A stretch of 64,000 nucleotides of DNA from Mycobacterium numidiamassiliense. GTDB lineage: Bacteria; Actinomycetota; Actinomycetes; Mycobacteriales; Mycobacteriaceae. Below, piece by piece: positions 41,941 to 49,909 of this stretch (position 1 is the first letter of the stretch; every line of letters starts with the position of its first letter). The position numbers and the translations under genes were made by a program. The stretch spans positions 1,413,066 to 1,477,065 of the forward strand of contig NZ_FUEZ01000004.1 of assembly GCF_900157365.1 (NCBI RefSeq), in the 5' to 3' direction. The notes under the pieces are model-generated. The model made no database searches. It was not told the origin of the DNA and saw only the letters and a program-made list of their open reading frames with translations.

Positions 41941-42548
41941 TGGGCGAGTTGCTCGCCGGCATCCACGCGCAGCGCGCGTGTCGGCGCTTCGATCCGGACG
42001 GCAAGGTACCTGACTCTGACGTCGAGCAGATACTGGCGGCCGCGGTGCACGCGCCGAGCGCAGAGAACACCCAGCCGTGGACCTTCATCGTGGTCCGCGA
42101 CGATAGCCACCGCGCCCTGCTCGCAGCTTGGTGGACGGAGACATGGAACGCAGGTGGCGGCGACTTCGTCAAGCAAAGCGTCGAAGACAAGGTATTGGTC
42201 GCCGACCTTGAATTTGGCTTCAACAAAGGCGGATTCGCCGCTGCTCCGGTCGTGGTGGTGGTGTGCGCCGATACCGATCGGGTGCCCGAGATTCACGCGC
42301 CGTCTTCCATCTACCCGGCCGTGCAGAACATGCTTCTCGCCGCTGCCGACCTGGGGTATGGCTCATGTCTAACCACTGGCCTGACCACCTTCGGCGTCGA
42401 TCGCGTGCGCGAATTGCTGAAGCTGCCGCAGAACCTGATCCCGATGGCTGCGGTGTACCTAGGGTTGCCCGCGCGCAAGCTCTCACCACCCCGCCGGCGC
42501 CCGGCGACGTCAGTGACCTACCGCGAGCGGTTCGGCACGTCTTGGTGA
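41940..42548 (+). CDS. Nitroreductase family (FMN) protein
   Basis: This 202-residue flavoprotein has the FMN-binding elements QRACRRFDP near the N-terminus, HAPSAENTQPWTFIVV, and a C-terminal MAAVYLGLPARK. Members reduce nitro, quinone, enone or iodotyrosine groups, or in BluB-like cases cleave FMN. The GTG start shares one base with the preceding stop. Reduction of an enone or ring double bond in the pathway is plausible but unproven. Confidence 0.85.
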   Translation: MGELLAGIHAQRACRRFDPDGKVPDSDVEQILAAAVHAPSAENTQPWTFIVVRDDSHRALLAAWWTETWNAGGGDFVKQSVEDKVLVADLEFGFNKGGFAAAPVVVVVCADTDRVPEIHAPSSIYPAVQNMLLAAADLGYGSCLTTGLTTFGVDRVRELLKLPQNLIPMAAVYLGLPARKLSPPRRRPATSVTYRERFGTSW

Positions 42549-42567
42549 ACAGAACGAGGAGCTGCCA

Positions 42568-44718
42568 ATGCCATTGGCGATAACCGAAGACCATCGCGCA
42601 CTCGCCGAAGTGGCTCGCGCGATGGTCGCCGGGCGCGCGGGCACCGCGAGTGCCCGCCGCATCCTGCTCGACCCAGAAAGGAGCGGCCGCTGGTGGTCGA
42701 CCGACGGACTCTGGAAAGAGATGGTCTCGACCGGGTGGCTTGGCCTGCACGTCGACGAACGGTTCGACGGTCAGGGCTACGGACTGCCTGAACTGACCAT
42801 CGTGCTGGAGCAGCTCGGTCGCGCCGCGGTGGGCGGACCCTTTCTGCCCACGGTCGCGGTATCCGCCGTGATCGCCGAGGCAGGGTCCGACGACCAGCGT
42901 GAGCTGTGGTTGCCGCGGCTGGTATCCGGTGACGTCGTCGCCGGAATCGGTACCAATAGCGTTGCCGTCGTTCGTGATTCGAGAGTCTCGGCCGCAGCTG
43001 TGCCGGCACTGGCCGAGGCAGGCGCAGATCTGTTTCTGCTCCCGACCGGCGACGATCTTGTCCTGGTGGAGGCCGGTGACGGCATCAGCATCCGAACCGT
43101 CGACTCGGTGGATCAGCTGCTAGCCCCGGTGGTTGTGGTCAACCTCAGTGCCGCGCCGGCTGCCGAGATCTTCCCGGGCGCCGCCGGGATAGCGAGGCGC
43201 ATCCTTCGGCTGCTGGCCGCCGCTGAAGCTGTTGGCGGGCTGGGCGCGTGTACCGAGATGGCGACGGCCTACGCCGCAGGTCGCGAACAATTCGGCAGGC
43301 CTATCGGCTCGTTTCAGGCCGTCAAACATCACTGCGCGAACATGCTTCTCGATACCGAACTGGCAGTCGCGGCCACCTGGGACGCCGCGCGCGCTGATGG
43401 CGCGGAGGCCGATCTGGCCGCGACGATGGCTGCCGGACATGCGCTGACCGCTTATCAACGGGTGGCGCTGCAGAACGTGCAAGTGCATGGCGGCATCGGC
43501 TATACCTGGGAGCACGACGCCCACCTCTACATCAGGCGGGCGACGGTATTGCAGGCCTTCGCTGGCGACCAGGATGCATTGCGGGACAATGTGATCGCGC
43601 TGCAGCGCGCGGGCGTTCGCCGGCGCCAGTCGGTAGACCTGCCCGAGGGTGCCGAGCAGTATCGCCAGGCCGCACTGGATTTCCGCTCTGAACTTGAGGC
43701 GGCCGACGCCGACGACCACCAAAGGCTCTGGGCGCGAAGCGGTTATCTGCAACCACACTGGCCCGCGCCATACGGACGAGCTGCGGACAGCGTCGAGCAG
43801 TTGATCATCGAGGACGCCCTGGACGGGTTGGACAAACCCAGCCTCGGACTCGGCGAATGGGTAGTGCCGACGCTACTGCAACACGGAAGCACCGAACAAC
43901 TCGACCGATTGATCTGGCCGAGCCTCGAGGGTGAACTGCGGTGGTGCCAGCTGTTCAGTGAGCCCGGCGCCGGCTCGGATGCGGCGGCTGTTGCCACCAA
44001 AGCGAAACGAGTCGACGACGGCTGGGTGGTCAGCGGTCAGAAGGTGTGGACCAGTGACGCGGTGAACTGCCAGCGTGGGCTGGCCACCGTGCGCACTGAT
44101 CCGAATGTGCGCAAGCACAAGGGCATTACGGCGATGATCATTGACCTCGCCGACCCGGCGGTACGGATTCGTCCACTCACCGAGATCACCGGCGAGACGC
44201 TGTTCAACGAGGTGTTCTTCGACGACGTCTTCGTGCCCGATCGCGACGTGGTCGGCGGTGTGAACGACGGGTGGAGCGTGGCGATGGCAGCCTTCGGCAA
44301 CGAGCGGGTGTCGATCGGCGGTGGCTCTGTCACCATGACCGCCGACGCTTTGATCGATCTGTTGGCTCGGCACCGGCCCGACGACACCGGCTCGGCACGT
44401 GACGTCGGTGCGCTGCTCATCGAGTCGTATACCTTGGCCACGCTGAACCTGCGGCAGGCGGCGAGGGCGGTCTTTGACGTCGGACCCGGAATCGAAGGCA
44501 ACATCGCCAAGCTGTTCGGGGCCGAGCACGCCCAGCGGGTGGCAGAGTTGGCACTGCGTATTGCCGACCGGGCCATCCTGGTGGGTGAGGAACCCGACGT
44601 CGTACACGACTATCTGTTCAGCCGATGTCTGACGATTGCGGGCGGCACGTCGGAAATCGTCAGAAACCTGATCGCCGAGCGCATCCTGGGCCTGCCGCGC
44701 GATCCGGCGCCTAAATAG
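42568..44718 (+). CDS. Fused double acyl-CoA dehydrogenase (FadE34-like)
   Basis: This 716-residue protein is two acyl-CoA dehydrogenases in one chain. The N-terminal half (about 1-340) has only REQFGRPIGSFQAVKHH, like the non-catalytic subunits at 9110 and 62078. The C-terminal half has LFSEPGAGSDAAAV and GGTSEIVRNLIAERILGLPR, like the catalytic subunits. This is the layout of FadE34/ChsE3 of M. tuberculosis (about 711 residues), a steroid side-chain dehydrogenase. ATG 42568 follows GAGGAG. It would desaturate a bulky acyl-CoA for the thiolase/DUF35 pair downstream. Confidence 0.9.
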   Translation: MPLAITEDHRALAEVARAMVAGRAGTASARRILLDPERSGRWWSTDGLWKEMVSTGWLGLHVDERFDGQGYGLPELTIVLEQLGRAAVGGPFLPTVAVSAVIAEAGSDDQRELWLPRLVSGDVVAGIGTNSVAVVRDSRVSAAAVPALAEAGADLFLLPTGDDLVLVEAGDGISIRTVDSVDQLLAPVVVVNLSAAPAAEIFPGAAGIARRILRLLAAAEAVGGLGACTEMATAYAAGREQFGRPIGSFQAVKHHCANMLLDTELAVAATWDAARADGAEADLAATMAAGHALTAYQRVALQNVQVHGGIGYTWEHDAHLYIRRATVLQAFAGDQDALRDNVIALQRAGVRRRQSVDLPEGAEQYRQAALDFRSELEAADADDHQRLWARSGYLQPHWPAPYGRAADSVEQLIIEDALDGLDKPSLGLGEWVVPTLLQHGSTEQLDRLIWPSLEGELRWCQLFSEPGAGSDAAAVATKAKRVDDGWVVSGQKVWTSDAVNCQRGLATVRTDPNVRKHKGITAMIIDLADPAVRIRPLTEITGETLFNEVFFDDVFVPDRDVVGGVNDGWSVAMAAFGNERVSIGGGSVTMTADALIDLLARHRPDDTGSARDVGALLIESYTLATLNLRQAARAVFDVGPGIEGNIAKLFGAEHAQRVAELALRIADRAILVGEEPDVVHDYLFSRCLTIAGGTSEIVRNLIAERILGLPRDPAPK

Positions 44719-44731
44719 ATCGGAGCGTCAT

Positions 44732-45868
44732 ATGACATGTGCCGTCGTCGGGATCGGCCGTACCGAATATTCCCGCAACTCCGGCCGCACGACCCGCGGA
44801 ATGGCCGTCGCTGCCTGCCGGGACGCCATCGCCGACGCCGGTCTGACGGCCGCCGACGTCGATGGAATCTGCACGTACATGGTCAACGACTCCGAGCAGC
44901 CCATCTACGTCGGGTGGGCGCTAGGGATCGACGAATTAGCTTGGGCCAACGCCATGTACGGCGGCGGCAACCTCGTTGCCGACCAGATTGCCACGGCCGC
45001 AGCCGTGATCGAGGCGGGCTTGTGCAAGGCGGTGCTGGTGTACCGCTCGCTCAACGGCCGCTCCGGGCACCGCTTCGGCCACGTCGACGGACCGATGCAG
45101 GTGCCGCACCACGATCAATTCGATACGGTATCGGGCTTTCTCGTGCCCCCTCAGTGGATCGCCATGTGGGCTAGACGTCATCAGCACGAATACGGCTCGA
45201 CCTCAGAAGATCTGGGGCAGATCGCCATCACCCAGCGCACGCACGCCGGACCCAACGAACATGCGCTGCGGCGCGAACCGCTTTCCATGGACGAATATCT
45301 GGCGTCGCGTTGGATCAACGAGCCGTTCCGGGTATTGGATTGCACATCCGAGGTCGACGGCGCTGTAGCGGTGCTGATCGTCGGCGAGGACATCGCCAGA
45401 AACACCAAGCAGCCCCCGATGTGGCTCGTCGGATCATCGAACTCACAGGGTGGAGCCGGCTGGAGCGAGTGGGACGATCCCACCGAGATGTTCTCTCGCA
45501 CGGCAGGTCCGAAGATCTGGCAGAAGACGGGTCTGACTCCCGCCGACATGGACCTGGCCTGCATGTACGACTGCTTCACCTACACGGTGATGGCCACCAT
45601 GGAGGGCTTCGGCTTCTGCGAGAAGGGGGAAGTCGGCAAGTTCTTTTCGACCGGGCGCGCCACCTATGGCGGCGACGTGGTAGTCAACCCGCACGGTGGT
45701 CTGCTGTCCGAGGGCTATATCCATGGCCTCAACCACCATTACGAGGCAGCGCTGCAACTTCGGCACGCGGCTGGTGTCCGTCAGGTTGATAATGCCGAAC
45801 TCGCGCTCGTGACCGCTGGTGCGGGCCCGTTCGGCGGGGCCAACGTCTACAGCAGGGAGCACCCATGA
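44732..45868 (+). CDS. Thiolase-like (Ltp type) protein, probable retro-aldolase
   Basis: This 378-residue thiolase-fold protein lacks the nucleophilic Cys (AMYGGGNLVADQ at that site), keeps MYDCFTYTVM, and has Tyr in LLSEGYIHGL where thiolases have His. These are the retro-aldolase features of Ltp2-type enzymes. ATG 44732 follows GGAG, 13 nt after the fused dehydrogenase, and its stop overlaps DUF35 by 4 bp. It would split a beta-hydroxyacyl-CoA from its ring portion. Confidence 0.88.
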   Translation: MTCAVVGIGRTEYSRNSGRTTRGMAVAACRDAIADAGLTAADVDGICTYMVNDSEQPIYVGWALGIDELAWANAMYGGGNLVADQIATAAAVIEAGLCKAVLVYRSLNGRSGHRFGHVDGPMQVPHHDQFDTVSGFLVPPQWIAMWARRHQHEYGSTSEDLGQIAITQRTHAGPNEHALRREPLSMDEYLASRWINEPFRVLDCTSEVDGAVAVLIVGEDIARNTKQPPMWLVGSSNSQGGAGWSEWDDPTEMFSRTAGPKIWQKTGLTPADMDLACMYDCFTYTVMATMEGFGFCEKGEVGKFFSTGRATYGGDVVVNPHGGLLSEGYIHGLNHHYEAALQLRHAAGVRQVDNAELALVTAGAGPFGGANVYSREHP

Positions 45869-46275
45869 CGAATCCTGTACTGGCGGCACCAATTCCGGTG
45901 CCCGACCCTGACTCGGCGCCGTACTGGCAGGGCCTGAAGAATGGCAAGTTGATGTTGTGCCGCTGCGACGATACCGGGAAGTGGATCCACCCGCCGTTGG
46001 AACGCAGCCGGTACACCGGTGGGCCCGTGCACTTCGAGGAAGTCAGCGGCAACGGCACGATCTTCAGCTACATCGTGATCCGCCAGGCCCTCGTACCCGG
46101 CCGCGTGCCCCCCCATGTCGTCGGGCTCGTCGAACTGGCCGAGCAGCCGGGATTGCGGATCAACGCGGTCATCGATGTCGATCCCGCCGATGTCCGGATC
46201 GGGCAGCCGGTGCGGATGCGCATCGTCGACCTCGGCGAAAGCGGTTATCGCATACCCGAATTCGTCATCAAGTAA
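45865..46275 (+). CDS. DUF35 OB-fold protein with degenerate zinc ribbon
   Basis: This 136-residue DUF35 protein has the N-terminal helix (DSAPYWQGLKNGKLMLC) and OB-fold (GTIFSYIVIRQALVPG, NAVIDVDPADVRIGQPV), but its zinc ribbon is broken: the first pair is CRC and the second pair is absent (LERSRYTGG). The other four DUF35 proteins in the window keep CxxC...CxxC. The fold may be held without zinc, or function may rest on the OB-fold alone. It overlaps the thiolase-like gene by 4 bp. Confidence 0.83.
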   Translation: MTNPVLAAPIPVPDPDSAPYWQGLKNGKLMLCRCDDTGKWIHPPLERSRYTGGPVHFEEVSGNGTIFSYIVIRQALVPGRVPPHVVGLVELAEQPGLRINAVIDVDPADVRIGQPVRMRIVDLGESGYRIPEFVIK

Positions 46276-46291
46276 AGGCTGGGAGCAGCAA

Positions 46292-47113
46292 ATGGGCAGA
46301 ATGGACGGTCGCGTCGCCTTCATCACCGGAGCTGGCAAGGGCCAGGGGCGGTCACACGCTGTCCGGTTAGCCGAGGAAGGTGCGGATATTGTTGGTGTCG
46401 ACATCTGCCGCCAACTCGACGGCGTGCTGTATGCGATGGCCACGCCGGAAGACCTTGACGAGACCGTCAACTTGGTGGAGAAGACCGGTCAGCGGATGAT
46501 CGCCCGTCAGGCTGACGTCCGCGACCGCAAAGCACTACAGGCTGCCTTCGACGATGGCGTCGCAGAATTCGGCTACATAGATACGGTGGTGGCGAACGCG
46601 GGGATCGTACTGAACCGGGTTGACGAGCCCGATCCCGAGGCGGCGTGGGAGCTCGGCATCGGCGTGCTACTCACCGGTGTGTGGAACACCCTGCAGATCG
46701 CTAGCGCCCACATGATGAAGTCCGATCGCGGCGGTGCCATTGTCGCCACCAGCTCGATGGCTGGTCTGAAGGCACTGACTGACGGCAGCGGCGGCGCGGA
46801 CGCATACGCCGCGGCCAAAATCGGCGTCACTGGACTGGTACGGGCCTACGCACAGCGTATGGCGGCCAAGAACATCCGTGTCATGGCGATCGCACCGACC
46901 GGTGTCAACACCTCGATGATCGTGGAGAATCCGGCGCTGTTCGAGGTGATCGCCCAGAACGAGCATCTCGCCAAGGCGATGACCAACGCCCTACCGGTAA
47001 CGGTGATCGAACCGTCCGACGTCTCGGAGACGGTGTTGTTCCTGGTCTCGGACAGTGGGCGATATTACACGGGCACGACGCTGATGCTCGATGCCGGCAT
47101 GAACATGACCTGA
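46292..47113 (+). CDS. Mycofactocin-coupled SDR family oxidoreductase
   Basis: This 273-residue SDR is the third of its subfamily here: TGAGKGQGRSHAVRLA, the insert YAMATPEDLDETVNLVE, NAGIVLNRV and YAAAKIG. ATG 46292 has GGGAG 7 nt upstream. It ends the operon starting at 41575 and its stop is 6 bp from the convergent phosphotransferase. It would oxidise a pathway alcohol with electrons going to mycofactocin; this rests on subfamily knowledge. Confidence 0.87.
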   Translation: MGRMDGRVAFITGAGKGQGRSHAVRLAEEGADIVGVDICRQLDGVLYAMATPEDLDETVNLVEKTGQRMIARQADVRDRKALQAAFDDGVAEFGYIDTVVANAGIVLNRVDEPDPEAAWELGIGVLLTGVWNTLQIASAHMMKSDRGGAIVATSSMAGLKALTDGSGGADAYAAAKIGVTGLVRAYAQRMAAKNIRVMAIAPTGVNTSMIVENPALFEVIAQNEHLAKAMTNALPVTVIEPSDVSETVLFLVSDSGRYYTGTTLMLDAGMNMT

Positions 47114-47119
47114 CTGCAG

Positions 47120-48238
47120 TCAGCGCAACAGCGTACCGGTGCCCAGGTCGGAATAGGCCTCGGCGAAGCGGCCGAGCACCGCGCCGACGACCTCGACCGA
47201 GTACATCTGGTCGGGCGCGATCGCCCACATGCAGAAGCCCCAAGCCGGGCTCTCGCGATACGCAGTCCACATCGCCTCGCGGTCGGGTAGCGCAGTGACA
47301 CCGGCGTCGAGCAGCCGACCGCGGTAGTTGTCCAGCAGCTCGCGCTCATGGGCCCGCCGAAGCTCCGGGGACAGTGCTGCGATCAACGCGTAACCGATGT
47401 CGTGTGACCACGATCCGCGCCGAATCAGTTGCCAGTCAAGGACACCCACCCGGCCATCGGGCAGCATATACGTGTTGCGCGGATGCGGGTCGCCGTGCAG
47501 CACCGTGATCGGGTCGCGGGCCACCCGCTCCTGGAGTCTCCAGAACGCCGACTCCATCCCGTCCATGTCGGTGCCCGCTGTATCCATGAGGGCCTTCTTG
47601 TACGGGGCCTCCATCAGCGCGCGGATTATCGTAAACCCGTTGTCGCGCAGAAAGTGTGCAAATCCACCGGTGACGGGATCCTGTAGCCAGGACAGGTCGC
47701 CGCCCGCGACCAGCCGTCGGCTGCCCCAGAACGGAGCGTGCAGTTGGCTCAACGTTGTGAGCAGCGCGTCGGCCTGCTCGACGGTAAGGCCAGTCACCGC
47801 GTCGGGGACCTGCGCGCCGCGCAGGGTGATGTCCTCTCCGAGGATCAGAAACTGCGACGGGCCATCGAGGTGGTCGGCGAAGAAGGTCGTCATTGTCTCG
47901 ACGTTCAGGTCCGGACGCAGGTCGCGGTAAAACCTTGTCTCGTCGTCATACAACACGGTTCCGCCACCGCCTTCGGACAACGATTCGTCGAACGCCTCCG
48001 GCAGGTCGTGCACCGTGCCCAATTGCGTCTTGATGAAGAGCCGCTCCGGAAGTCGGGTATCTGGATCTGCGTATTTCACGTCGAGGTGAAGGTGCGACGT
48101 GGTGCCCTGCCAGGTGTGCCCAATCGTGACGCCGGTAACCGTCGCGGCGGGATCGTGTCGACGTATCAGCGACGTCAAAACGTCGGGCGTGATGTCGTCG
48201 GCGGACTGAAGCGTGACGTGCAGGGCTTGGCCGGTCAT
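47120..48238 (-). CDS. APH/choline-kinase family phosphotransferase
   Basis: This 372-residue kinase-fold protein has the Brenner-type catalytic loop VLHGDPHPRNTYML and the metal-binding GVLDWQ, with N-lobe LFIKTQLG. Such genes sit beside acyl-CoA dehydrogenase genes in mycobacteria; in animals the same domain in ACAD10/11 phosphorylates 4-hydroxyacyl-CoAs so they can be dehydrated. A metabolic kinase role is therefore more likely than antibiotic resistance. ATG 48238 is used because GAGG lies 7 nt upstream; ATG 48250 is possible. Confidence 0.85.
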   Translation of the reverse strand: MTGQALHVTLQSADDITPDVLTSLIRRHDPAATVTGVTIGHTWQGTTSHLHLDVKYADPDTRLPERLFIKTQLGTVHDLPEAFDESLSEGGGGTVLYDDETRFYRDLRPDLNVETMTTFFADHLDGPSQFLILGEDITLRGAQVPDAVTGLTVEQADALLTTLSQLHAPFWGSRRLVAGGDLSWLQDPVTGGFAHFLRDNGFTIIRALMEAPYKKALMDTAGTDMDGMESAFWRLQERVARDPITVLHGDPHPRNTYMLPDGRVGVLDWQLIRRGSWSHDIGYALIAALSPELRRAHERELLDNYRGRLLDAGVTALPDREAMWTAYRESPAWGFCMWAIAPDQMYSVEVVGAVLGRFAEAYSDLGTGTLLR

Positions 48239-48266
48239 CGCAATCCTCATCGTTGAGACTCAAGTA

Positions 48267-48282
48267 TGACAGTTGACTGTCA
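48267..48282. promoter_or_regulatory. Perfect 16-bp operator upstream of the phosphotransferase gene
   Basis: TGACAGTTGACTGTCA has perfect 7-bp arms. On the minus strand a -10-like CATACT (48268-48263) touches it, so a repressor would block the promoter of the phosphotransferase. It also lies 41 bp from the 3' end of the leftward DUF35 gene. Confidence 0.6.
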
Positions 48283-48323
48283 CACTAGCACCGAAGCCTT
48301 GGCCGCGAGTCGGTTTCGCACTT

Positions 48324-48770
48324 TTACGTCGGTTTGACCGGACGAAACAGCGGAAGCCACACCCGGCTGTGTTCCTCGCCCGACATCGCGGTCCAGTCTT
48401 CGAAGAAGACCTCGACGGCCATCCCGATGCTGATCGCGTCCGGAGCGACGTCGACCACGTTGGACATCAGCCGGGTATCGGGCTCCTCGGCAAGCTCGAC
48501 CATCGCGACAATGTAAGGCGGGTCAAGACCAGGAATCCAGTTTTGGCGGTTCACCGTATACGCCGCGACGACTGCCTGCCCCGAAACGGGTTCTGGTGCA
48601 ACATCGGTACTGCGGCAACGCCAACACGCCGGCCCCGGCGGGTGGAAGAAGTGGCCGCAACCGTGGCAGCGGGTGATCAGCAACTCGCCGTTGCGACCAC
48701 CGGTCCAGAACGCATGGGACTCTGCGGTAGGGCTGGGTGCTAATCGCAACTGGGGGCGTTGATAAGTCAT
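48324..48770 (-). CDS. DUF35 OB-fold zinc-ribbon protein (no adjacent thiolase)
   Basis: This 148-residue protein has an intact zinc ribbon (RCHGCG ... ACWRCR) and OB-fold (SNVVDVAPDAISIGMAV). It overlaps an acyl-CoA dehydrogenase gene by 4 bp rather than a thiolase-like gene. It may serve as an acyl-CoA binding partner of that dehydrogenase or pair with a thiolase encoded elsewhere. Confidence 0.85.
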   Translation of the reverse strand: MTYQRPQLRLAPSPTAESHAFWTGGRNGELLITRCHGCGHFFHPPGPACWRCRSTDVAPEPVSGQAVVAAYTVNRQNWIPGLDPPYIVAMVELAEEPDTRLMSNVVDVAPDAISIGMAVEVFFEDWTAMSGEEHSRVWLPLFRPVKPT

Positions 48771-49909
48771 GAGGCGACCAACGATCGGCCGATGACCAGC
48801 CGCTGAATCTGGTTGGTGCCTTCGAAGATCTGGGTGATCTTGGCTTCGCGCATGTAGCGCTCGACACGGTAATCCCTGGTGTAGCCGTAGCCGCCGAAAA
48901 CCTGGACGGCATCGGTGGTGACCTTCATTGCGGCGTCGGTGGCAATCAGCTTCGCCACTGAAGCGTTGCGCGAATAGGGGAGTCCGGCGTCGCGGCGGCG
49001 CGTCGCGTCCAGGTATGTGGCGCGTGCAGAGTCGACCGCGGCGGCCATATCGGCCAGCAGGAACGCCAGGCCTTGATGATCGATGATCTTGCGGCCGAAA
49101 GTCGTTCGTTGATGGGCGTAGGAAACCGCCTCGTCGAGTGCTGCCTGCGCCAGCCCGACGGCCACCGCCGCGATGCCCAGGCGCCCGGAATCCAATGCGC
49201 TGAAGGCGATCTGGAGTCCTTGGCCTTCGACGCCGATACGGCGTTGGGCAGGCACAAACGCATCGTCGTAGTGCGCCGTGGTGGTCGGGATGGCATGCAA
49301 GCCCATCTTCTCCTCGGGTTTGCCGAACGTGAGTCCGTCTGTGTTCTTATCGACTAGAAAACACGAAATACCTTGTCCACCTTCACCGGTGCGGGCGAAT
49401 AGGCTGTAGAAATCTGCGATGCCGCCATGGGTGATCCAGGCCTTGGCGCCGTTGATGCGGTAACCGCCGTCGATCGCGGCGGCCTTACAGTTCAGTGCGG
49501 CGGCGTCGGAGCCGGCCTGTGGCTCGGACAGGCTGTAGGCACCGATCGTGTGACCGCTCAGCATGCTTGGCAGCCACTGCTGTTGTTGCTCGGCGGTGCC
49601 GAACGCGATCATTGGATGGCAGGACAGGACGTGAACGCTGACGGCTACGGCGACTGCCGCCCACCGAGCCGCCAATTCCTCGAGAACCTGTAGGTACACC
49701 TCGTATGGTTGCCCGCCGCCGCCCCATTCCTGCGGGTGCGGCAGCGTCAGCAGCCCGGTCTCACCCAGAGTCGCGAAAACACCTTCGGGATACGTCTCGT
49801 TCTTCTCATGCTCGTCGACGATCGGATCGAGCACCTTGTCGGCGACGTCGGCCGCGAGGGAAACCAACTCGCGTGCTTCCGGTGTCGGCAGCAGCCGCTC
49901 GACGGTCAC
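48767..49909 (-). CDS. Acyl-CoA dehydrogenase (homotetramer type)
   Basis: This 380-residue enzyme has YSLSEPQAGSDAAAL, the ITHGG FAD loop and the C-terminal FEGTNQIQRLVIGRSL signature of classical short/medium-chain acyl-CoA dehydrogenases, unlike the two-subunit types elsewhere in the window. GTG 49909 overlaps the SDR stop by 4 bp; a longer frame to 50293 lies inside that SDR. It would desaturate a straight or simple acyl-CoA. Confidence 0.9.
   Translation of the reverse strand: MTVERLLPTPEARELVSLAADVADKVLDPIVDEHEKNETYPEGVFATLGETGLLTLPHPQEWGGGGQPYEVYLQVLEELAARWAAVAVAVSVHVLSCHPMIAFGTAEQQQQWLPSMLSGHTIGAYSLSEPQAGSDAAALNCKAAAIDGGYRINGAKAWITHGGIADFYSLFARTGEGGQGISCFLVDKNTDGLTFGKPEEKMGLHAIPTTTAHYDDAFVPAQRRIGVEGQGLQIAFSALDSGRLGIAAVAVGLAQAALDEAVSYAHQRTTFGRKIIDHQGLAFLLADMAAAVDSARATYLDATRRRDAGLPYSRNASVAKLIATDAAMKVTTDAVQVFGGYGYTRDYRVERYMREAKITQIFEGTNQIQRLVIGRSLVAS

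Noticed and set aside
47120..48238. Aminoglycoside-resistance gene
   Set aside because: The kinase fold is shared with metabolic kinases, and the operator and neighbours are catabolic.
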